A stretch of 29,388 bases of DNA, taken from positions 1 to 29,388 of the forward strand of contig JAVJUS010000089.1 of assembly GCA_040220455.1 (NCBI GenBank). Reading direction: 5' to 3'. This DNA comes from JAVJUS01 sp040220455 (GTDB taxonomy: Bacteria > Pseudomonadota > Alphaproteobacteria > DSM-16000 > Inquilinaceae). The position numbers were made by a program, and so were the translations under genes. The notes below the pieces were generated by a model. It had not been told where the DNA came from and searched no databases. It saw only the letters and a program-made list of their open reading frames with translations. Positions 24,843 through 29,388 of this stretch are shown here, piece by piece. Position 1 is the stretch's first letter. Each line of letters starts with the position of its first letter.

Positions 24843-26417
24843 TCAGAAGCCCCAGAATAACTGGACTTGCAGCGTGCTCCAGGGATCGTCCGGGCCGGGT
24901 GTAGCGGCTTCGATCGCCTCGCCCGGGAACGCCACACCGGCGATTCCCAGGAGGAATACGCTCGGCGACAGGGCCCAGCGTGCGACCAGTTGGGCCTCCT
25001 GGCCAAGGTCGGGCGAGGCCAGCGTGCCAAGGGCGGGATTGGCGCTGAGGTTGTTCCGGTCGTCGGCGACGTGGTGGTAGAGGTCGAACGTCAGGTTCAG
25101 CGCCGGGTCCGGAGTAACGTTGAACCGGAGGCGATGGGTCGTGCGATTGGCCTGGGTCAGCAGCTTGTTGATCGAGATGCCCTGCAGCCAGTGGTCGAGA
25201 CCGCCGGAGAACAGCGTGTCGAACCGCTCGTAAGTTCCGGTATCCGGATCGTCGCCGCTGAAATGCGCGAGACGGTAGGACGCGCTCGGCGTCCAGGCGG
25301 TATCGCGGGCGATGTAGCCGACCTCGCCGTACCCGGCCCAGGCGTTCATGTCGAAGTCCTCGTGGCACTGGTGGGCGAGTTCCGTTTCGAACCAGATGCC
25401 CGGTGCATCCCGCGGTGCGCGTCGATGGAGGTGTCCGGCGATCGACCAGAGACCTTCGCGCCCGCGGGTCAGGCCGTCGGGCGCGCGGTAGCGCGTGTCG
25501 GAGCGCGGGACATGCAGGATCGTCGCGTCGATGGCATGCCGGTCGTCGACTTCCCGGCGCAGGTTGAGGCCGAGTAATCGGGTGTTCGATTCGATCGGCT
25601 CGTACTCGTTGGGATCGAGCAGGAAGCCCTGCCCGGACCACGGGCCGAGCCGGGCCGACGCCAGGATGGAGAAATCGTGCGTCGCCCGGGGCGCGAGGTA
25701 GACGCCGGGGCGGGGGCCGGCATTCGACTGCGAGCCGAATTGCGAGACCAGAAAGCCGTTGTCCAGACTGAAACTCTGTCGGCCGACAGAGGCCTTGAGG
25801 CGCAGGTCCCGATCCGGCGGTTCGTAGAGCAGACCGGCGTAGAGCTTCTCGACGTCGACACTGCCGCGAGCGTCGTCGCGGAAGATGTCCCGTCCGACCG
25901 AGCCGGGTGTGATGACGCTGGCCGCGCCGAAGGCATAGAGCCCGGCGTCGTCGAGCGGCGTGACACCGCCGATCCCCGCCTGGACGAACCCTTCCGCCCA
26001 GGTGGCCCGGTCGCCGGTATCCGCCCCGACGGCCGGATCCTCGATCAGCGGGTTGCCGCGAGTGAAGACCTGCGGATTGCCGAACCACGGGTTGCCGTCC
26101 GAAGAGGCCCCGAAGGCCCCGCTGAGGTCGACCTTGAGATAGGCGTCGCCGTCGCGGAACAGCACGGGGAAGTCCGACAGCGCCCCGGAGACCAGAATGC
26201 CGCCCGGCGGGGCAGGCGCCCTTGCCGGATCGGCGGTCGCCGCGATGATCAACTCTCGCCCACCTCCCGCGACGCGGCGCGGGGCCACGATGCCTGAGAT
26301 GGAGGCCCGTCGAGGGAGAGAAGTGGCGCGGGAGTAGCGCGGGGCCCCCGACGCCGGGACCTCGCCCCATGGCGCGGTTGCAGCCGCGGCGCCTCCGGGG
26401 CGCAAAGACCGCGCCAC
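24843..26417 (-). CDS. Outer-membrane beta-barrel protein (alginate-export/porin-like), N-terminus uncertain
   Basis: The frame is 524 residues from a GTG at 26417. From about residue 75 (GGILVSGALSDFPVLF) it has alternating aromatic/polar beta strands and ends LQVQLFWGF, with the terminal Phe expected for BAM-assembled barrels. The overall look resembles the alginate-export domain family. No signal peptide can be found in this frame or the other two upstream, and the first 70 residues are Arg/Pro-rich and unlike a leader. The 5' end has probably been lost or replaced, which would leave the protein unsecreted. It heads the leftward group. Its natural solute is unknown. Confidence 0.6.
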   Translation of the reverse strand: MARSLRPGGAAAATAPWGEVPASGAPRYSRATSLPRRASISGIVAPRRVAGGGRELIIAATADPARAPAPPGGILVSGALSDFPVLFRDGDAYLKVDLSGAFGASSDGNPWFGNPQVFTRGNPLIEDPAVGADTGDRATWAEGFVQAGIGGVTPLDDAGLYAFGAASVITPGSVGRDIFRDDARGSVDVEKLYAGLLYEPPDRDLRLKASVGRQSFSLDNGFLVSQFGSQSNAGPRPGVYLAPRATHDFSILASARLGPWSGQGFLLDPNEYEPIESNTRLLGLNLRREVDDRHAIDATILHVPRSDTRYRAPDGLTRGREGLWSIAGHLHRRAPRDAPGIWFETELAHQCHEDFDMNAWAGYGEVGYIARDTAWTPSASYRLAHFSGDDPDTGTYERFDTLFSGGLDHWLQGISINKLLTQANRTTHRLRFNVTPDPALNLTFDLYHHVADDRNNLSANPALGTLASPDLGQEAQLVARWALSPSVFLLGIAGVAFPGEAIEAATPGPDDPWSTLQVQLFWGF

Positions 26418-26635
26418 CGGGTGTCAGTTCCGGCCCCTGTGTCATCTACGCCTCGCAGGGTGGGAGGCTGCGTAGGTAAACGCGGCGGACGCTCGTGCCA
26501 TAGGATCGGGACCGCGCCTCCGAAGTCCTACACATCGATAGAAGCCATCAAGCAGCTGGAGCAGTGGCGTGCTCCACACCTCCGCTCGACGGTTGGTTTC
26601 GGGACCGGGTGAGCAGACAGTGCCGGTTGCCAGCT

Positions 26636-26725
26636 CTCGATTGCGGTTGGAATCCGGATCGGTATAGGTGGCTTGGGGTCCTCGATCACAGCCGGAACCC
26701 GGTTCGGTAAAGGTTGCTTCCTGCC
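26636..26725. repeat. 45-bp tandem repeat, two copies
   Basis: The units 26636-26680 and 26681-26725 both start CTCGAT and share CGG(A/T)TCGGTA(T/A)AGGT(G/T)GCTT. A single related unit at 18436-18480 has the same position relative to the tRNA 3'-end copy there. On the minus strand the units would encode related 15-residue repeats (ATFTEPGSGCD, ATYTDPDSNRN, and ATYTEQDSSYD at 18436). The repeat therefore moves with the att-like site. Confidence 0.7.
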
Positions 26726-26733
26726 CCCGCAAC
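26719..26733 (+). repeat. Second copy of the tRNA-fMet 3' end (putative att site)
   Basis: TCCTGCCCCCGCAAC is identical to 15 nt of the tRNA-fMet T-arm/acceptor region (125-139), in the same orientation. A GGTT block upstream also aligns with the T arm if one base is allowed to be missing. A strong terminator follows at 26742, then GTGTCAAC direct repeats at 26801-26820. There is no complete tRNA here. Confidence 0.65.
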
Positions 26734-26741
26734 GAAATCAG

Positions 26742-26770
26742 CCCGCCAAGTCAATTACTTGGCGGGTTTT
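26742..26770 (+). terminator. Rho-independent terminator
   Basis: CCCGCCAAGT ... ACTTGGCGGG forms a 10-bp perfect stem with a 5-nt loop and is followed by TTTT. It lies 8 nt after the att-like core, parallel to 153-178 and 18496-18522. Confidence 0.85.
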
Positions 26771-26791
26771 GTCGTGTCCGGAGCATCGGCT

Positions 26792-26856
26792 CCGCGACGC
26801 GTGTCAACACCGTGTCAACCAGCGCGACGTACGTAAGCGTTCAGCCGAGGCCGTTC
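26792..26856 (+). repeat. 65-bp direct repeat shared with 18547-18611
   Basis: This is the partner of the repeat at 18547, with one mismatch. It contains GTGTCAACACCGTGTCAACC at 26801-26820 and runs 24 bp into the IS66 right terminus. The stop codon of that element's tnpC lies at its inner edge. Confidence 0.8.
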
Positions 26857-27944
26857 AGGTCTCGGCGTCGTTCCGCGGCATGAGGGCGTCGATGTCGCGG
26901 TTGGGCCAGCCGTCGGCGAAGCGTTCGAGGGTGAGCTTCAGCCAGGCGTAGGGATCGACGCCGTTGAGCTTGGCGGTGGCGCGCAGGATGGCGATGGTCG
27001 CCCATGTGCGGCCGCCGCCGTCGGAACCGGCGAACAGCGCATTCTTGCGCGTGATGGTCTGCGGCCGGATCGCCCGCTCGACGACGTTGGTGTCGAGCTC
27101 GATGCGGCCGTCGTCGAGGAAGCGCTCGAGGTCGTCGCGACGGCGCAGCGCATAGCGGATCGCTTCGGCGAGCTTGCCCCTGCCGGGGATGCGCCGGAGC
27201 TCCGCCTCCCAGCGCCCGAAGAGGTCGGCGACGACCGGTGCCGCGGCACGCTGGCGCGCCGACCGGCGGGTGTCGGGATCGCGGCCCCGAACCTCCTGCT
27301 CGACGGCCCACAGGGCCGCCATGCGCTCGACTGTCCAGGTCGCGGTCTCGGACAGGCCGGCGGTGTGCTGCTCATAGAACTTGCGCCGCAGGTGGGCCCA
27401 GCAGGCGGCCAGGGTGACGGGTCCGCCCTCCCGGTCCGGGTCGGCCAGGCCCCGGTAGGCGGCGTAGCCGTCGATCTGGAGCAGGCCCGAGAAGCCGGCC
27501 AAGTGACGCGCCGGGCCGTCGCCGCCGCGGCTCTCCTCGAACCGATAGACCACCATCGGCGGCCCGGTGCCGGCGAACGGCCGATCGTCACGGGCGTAGG
27601 CCCGTGAGCCAAGCGGTCTTGGTCCTGCCGGTGCCCGGCGCCAGCGTCGGCAGCGTGGTCTCGTCGGCGAACACCCGCTCACCGGCGCGGACGTGCTGCA
27701 GGATCCGGTCGGCGAGCGGCTCCAGATGGAAGCCGACCCGGCCCATCCACCCGGCCATCAGGTTGCGGCCGAGTTCCACCCGGTCGCGGGCATGGATCGC
27801 CTCCTGGCGGTACAGCGGCAGGCCGTCGCCGTACTTGGCCACCGCGATGTGGGCGAGCAGGCCCTCGGTCGGTATCCCCGCCTCGATCAGCCGCGGCGGC
27901 GCCGGCGCCTGGACGACGCCCTCGTGGCAGGCCGCGTAGGCGTA
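26855..27944 (-). pseudogene. tnpC: IS66 transposase TnpC, catalytic part, frameshifted
   Basis: Reading leftward from about 27944, the frame gives GVVQAPAPPRLIEAGIPTEG, LAHIAVAKYGDGLPLYRQEAI and VFADETTLPTLAPGTGRTKT. It then slips at about 27600-27615, where the conserved GRLWAYARDDRP is replaced by AWLTGLRP-stop in one frame and AYARDDRPFAG in the next. The rest runs to the stop at 26855 and includes the second Asp (LQIDGYAAY) and the Glu (NVVERAIRP). The catalytic triad is present but split between frames, so the product is inactive. Confidence 0.85.
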
Positions 27945-28044
27945 GGGCGATTTCCGAACTGACTGAATCGTCAGTTCGGAAAAATTGCCCTTTCTTCAAC
28001 AGCCTAGAGCATCTTATCTGCGCCCCATAGGGCGCAGGATGCTC
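27945..28044. repeat. Small hairpin-rich insertion inside tnpC (MITE/REP-like)
   Basis: TnpC homology stops at VIVTRRP near 28048 and resumes at about 27944. Between them are about 100 bp that form two hairpins. One is TTTCCGAACTGAC / GTCAGTTCGGAAA with GGGC/GCCC outer arms (27945-27990). The other is GAGCATC..CTGCGCCC / GGGCGCAG-GATGCTC (28007-28044). The AT-rich linker (TTGAAGAAAGGGC on the minus strand) is unlike the surrounding DNA. It introduces the stop at 28014. Confidence 0.7.
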
Positions 28045-28736
28045 CGGCGCGGCCGGCGCGTGACGATCACCCGGAAGCGTGCCGGAACCACGTCGAGCCG
28101 CTCGCTCACGTCCTCGCCGATCTTGACCCGCGCTTGGCAGCCGCAAGCGCAGTCCAGGGCTTCCGGCTCGACCACCACCTCGACCCGCTCCAGGTGGTCG
28201 GGCAGCGTCTTGCGCGGCCGCGGCGCGCGGTCCCGGGCGGGAGCCGTCGCCGCATCGAGGGCCGCTTCGACGGCGCCGATGCCGGTCTCCACCTCCTCGA
28301 AGGCGAAGGCGTGCTGGTCGGGGTCGAGCGCCTCAGAGCGTCGGCCGTAGCGCGCCCGCTCCAGCGCCTCGAGCAGCGCGTGCAGCCGCTCGATCCGGGC
28401 GTCGGCATCGGCCTTGGCGGCGCGCAACCGCGCAGTCTCGCTGCGCGCCGCCAGCACCAGCGCTTTCAGCTGCGCCGACGACAGCCGGATCACCCCGCCC
28501 TCGACCCGCGGCCAGTGGAACCCGTGCTCGTCGAGCCGCTTGGCGAACAGGCAGACACCGCTGCCATCCCACCAGACGATCTTCACCCGGTCGGCGCGGC
28601 GCGAGCGGAACACGTAAAGCGCGCCGGAGAACGGATCGGCGCCGCTCTCGCGCACCAGCGCCATCAGGCCCAACGGGCCCTTGCGGAAGTCCACCGGCTT
28701 CGCCGCCACCAGCACCCGCGCTCCCGCCGGGATCAT
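28014..28736 (-). pseudogene. TnpB-TnpC in-frame fusion (IS66)
   Basis: The first ~90 residues are TnpB (VLVAAKPVDFRKGPLGLMAL, YVFRSRRADRVKIVWWDGSG, GVIRLSSAQL). The frame then continues without a break as the TnpC N-terminal region, with a coiled coil (AARSETARLRAAKADADARI), RYGRRSEALDPDQ and LDCACGCQARVKIGED. The TnpB C-terminus, the intergenic gap and the TnpC start are missing, consistent with an in-frame deletion. The frame ends at 28014 in the hairpin insertion. The start overlaps the tnpA stop (ATGA). Confidence 0.8.
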
Positions 28737-29218
28737 GCCGAGCGCACCGCCCGCAGCAGATCGCGCACCCGCGACGCCGGAACCGACGGGCCGATCCGCA
28801 GCGTCACGTCGCCGACCGTCAGGTCCACGACATCCTCGACAGGTCCGCCGGAACCGTCCCCAGCCGCCGGTGTCCCCGGGACCCTGACCTCGGCGAAGGT
28901 CCTGCCCGCACCGTCACGTTCCTGCGCCCGGCGCACCGCCTCCCGGCGCCAGGTGAACACCTGCTGCGGCGACAGCCCGTGCGATCGGGCGACCGCCGAG
29001 ACGTTCGCCCCGGGCACCATCGCCTCCGCCACGATCCGGTCCTTCGCGGCCGCCGACCAGCGACGCCGCGGCACCGCAGGGCTCGCCTCCAGACGCGACA
29101 CCGTCCCGTCGATCACTCGAAAGCTGCTGGGTCCGGGCTCGTGTCCAGACTGCAATACACCCTCCCGTCCAGGCTCCTCGGAAGGCTGATGATCGCCCGG
29201 TTCCAAAGCCGGCGCCAT
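28733..29218 (-). CDS. tnpA: IS66 TnpA (OrfA) of the right-hand element
   Basis: This 161-residue protein has a central HTH (RRRWSAAAKDRIVAEAMVPG, then NVSAVARSHGLSPQQVFTWRRE, about residues 51-93) and an acidic C-terminal part ending RVRDLLRAVRSA. It is longer than the TnpA at 18701 and unlike it outside the HTH, as expected of a different IS66 lineage. The first ~35 residues are poorly conserved, so the real start may be internal. Confidence 0.85.
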   Translation of the reverse strand: MAPALEPGDHQPSEEPGREGVLQSGHEPGPSSFRVIDGTVSRLEASPAVPRRRWSAAAKDRIVAEAMVPGANVSAVARSHGLSPQQVFTWRREAVRRAQERDGAGRTFAEVRVPGTPAAGDGSGGPVEDVVDLTVGDVTLRIGPSVPASRVRDLLRAVRSA

Positions 29219-29261
29219 GCGCGGGCCGCTGGACGCTTACGATGATCCCGGGCCCCGGCCC

Positions 29262-29344
29262 CGTAGGTCGCCCACGGCCGCGAGGCCGTGCGCGACGGCA
29301 GCGGACGAGCCGCCCACGCACCGCTCCGCGGTGGGCAACCTACG
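29262..29344. repeat. Inverted repeat beyond the IS66 end
   Basis: CGTAGGTCGCCCAC at 29262-29275 pairs with GTGGGCAACCTACG at 29331-29344 with one mismatch. GCCCAC at 29312-29317 can compete for the same 3' arm. In addition, TACGATGATCCCGGGC (29238) and TACGACGATCCCGGGC (29341) form a direct repeat across the IS66 terminus. No gene is visible from 29241 to the end of the window. Confidence 0.55.
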
Positions 29345-29388
29345 ACGATCCCGGGCGGCCGGCTCGATCGGACCGCACGCCGCCGATC

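Larger units (their letters stand above)
26833..29240 (-). mobile_element. IS66-family element, decayed
   Basis: The termini are GTAAGCGTTCAGCCGAGG at 26833 and, on the minus strand, GTAAGCGTCCAGCGGCCC from 29240, which are imperfect inverted repeats. The span is 2408 bp, slightly short for the family. It carries tnpA, a tnpB-tnpC fusion, and a tnpC interrupted by a hairpin-rich insertion and a frameshift. The 8-bp flanks (CGACGTAC and GATGATCC) do not match. It differs in terminus and protein sequence from the elements at 242 and 18612. Confidence 0.88.

Noticed and set aside
22201..25080. A 959-codon open frame on the plus strand
   Set aside because: Its composition is Arg/Asp/His/Val-rich shadow sequence opposite the serine hydrolase and mscS-type genes, which carry clear family motifs.

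Overview
The window is GC-rich DNA with alphaproteobacterial character. Indications are the inositol-type catabolic genes of that class, strong G/C bias at third codon positions, and abundant IS66- and IS6-type transposons. It reads as an accessory region built up behind an initiator tRNA-Met gene. I worked from sequence alone, so family names come from motifs and overall resemblance, not from searches.

Layout. (1) 65-141 is tRNA-fMet with an encoded CCA and a terminator behind it. (2) 242-826 holds two mobile-element relics: an internally deleted IS66 element that keeps both terminal inverted repeats, and the 3' end of an IS6-type transposase gene with its right terminus. (3) 827-18123 is a catabolic cassette. 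A leftward operon (iolD-like, iolE-like, Gfo/Idh/MocA oxidoreductase, HpcH/HpaI aldolase, SMP-30 lactonase) diverges from a rightward set of three SDR dehydrogenases and a LacI-type regulator. A second rightward operon follows: iolG-like dehydrogenase, sugar ABC importer (binding protein, ATPase, permease), D-2-hydroxyacid dehydrogenase, HisD/HpsN-type dehydrogenase, and a fourth SDR. Four of its junctions are overlaps of 4-8 nt. (4) 18124-18345 is a second IS6-type 3' relic in inverted orientation, so the cassette lies exactly between two IS6-type right ends. (5) 18478-20935 holds a copy of the tRNA-fMet 3' end, a partial IS66 element, and a complete IS6-type element that truncates the IS66 tnpC. 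(6) 20970-26417 is a leftward group: an outer-membrane barrel protein lacking a visible signal peptide, a small membrane protein split by an in-frame TGA, an intact exported serine hydrolase of the beta-lactamase fold, and a broken mscS-type channel gene. (7) 26636-29240 holds another copy of the tRNA 3' end with terminator and a decayed IS66 element.

How the genes may work together. The ABC importer would bring in a cyclitol or a related sugar. The IolG-like dehydrogenase and the SDRs would oxidise or epimerise it. IolE- and IolD-like enzymes would dehydrate the keto-inositol and cleave the ring. iolB, iolC, iolJ and iolA are absent here. In their place are a lactonase, a pyruvate-type HpcH/HpaI aldolase, a 2-hydroxyacid dehydrogenase and a HisD-family dehydrogenase, which suggests a non-phosphorylating variant of inositol breakdown or a route for a modified cyclitol. 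The tRNA 3'-end repeats at 18478 and 26719 suggest two islands stacked at tRNA-fMet, with no integrase left in the window.
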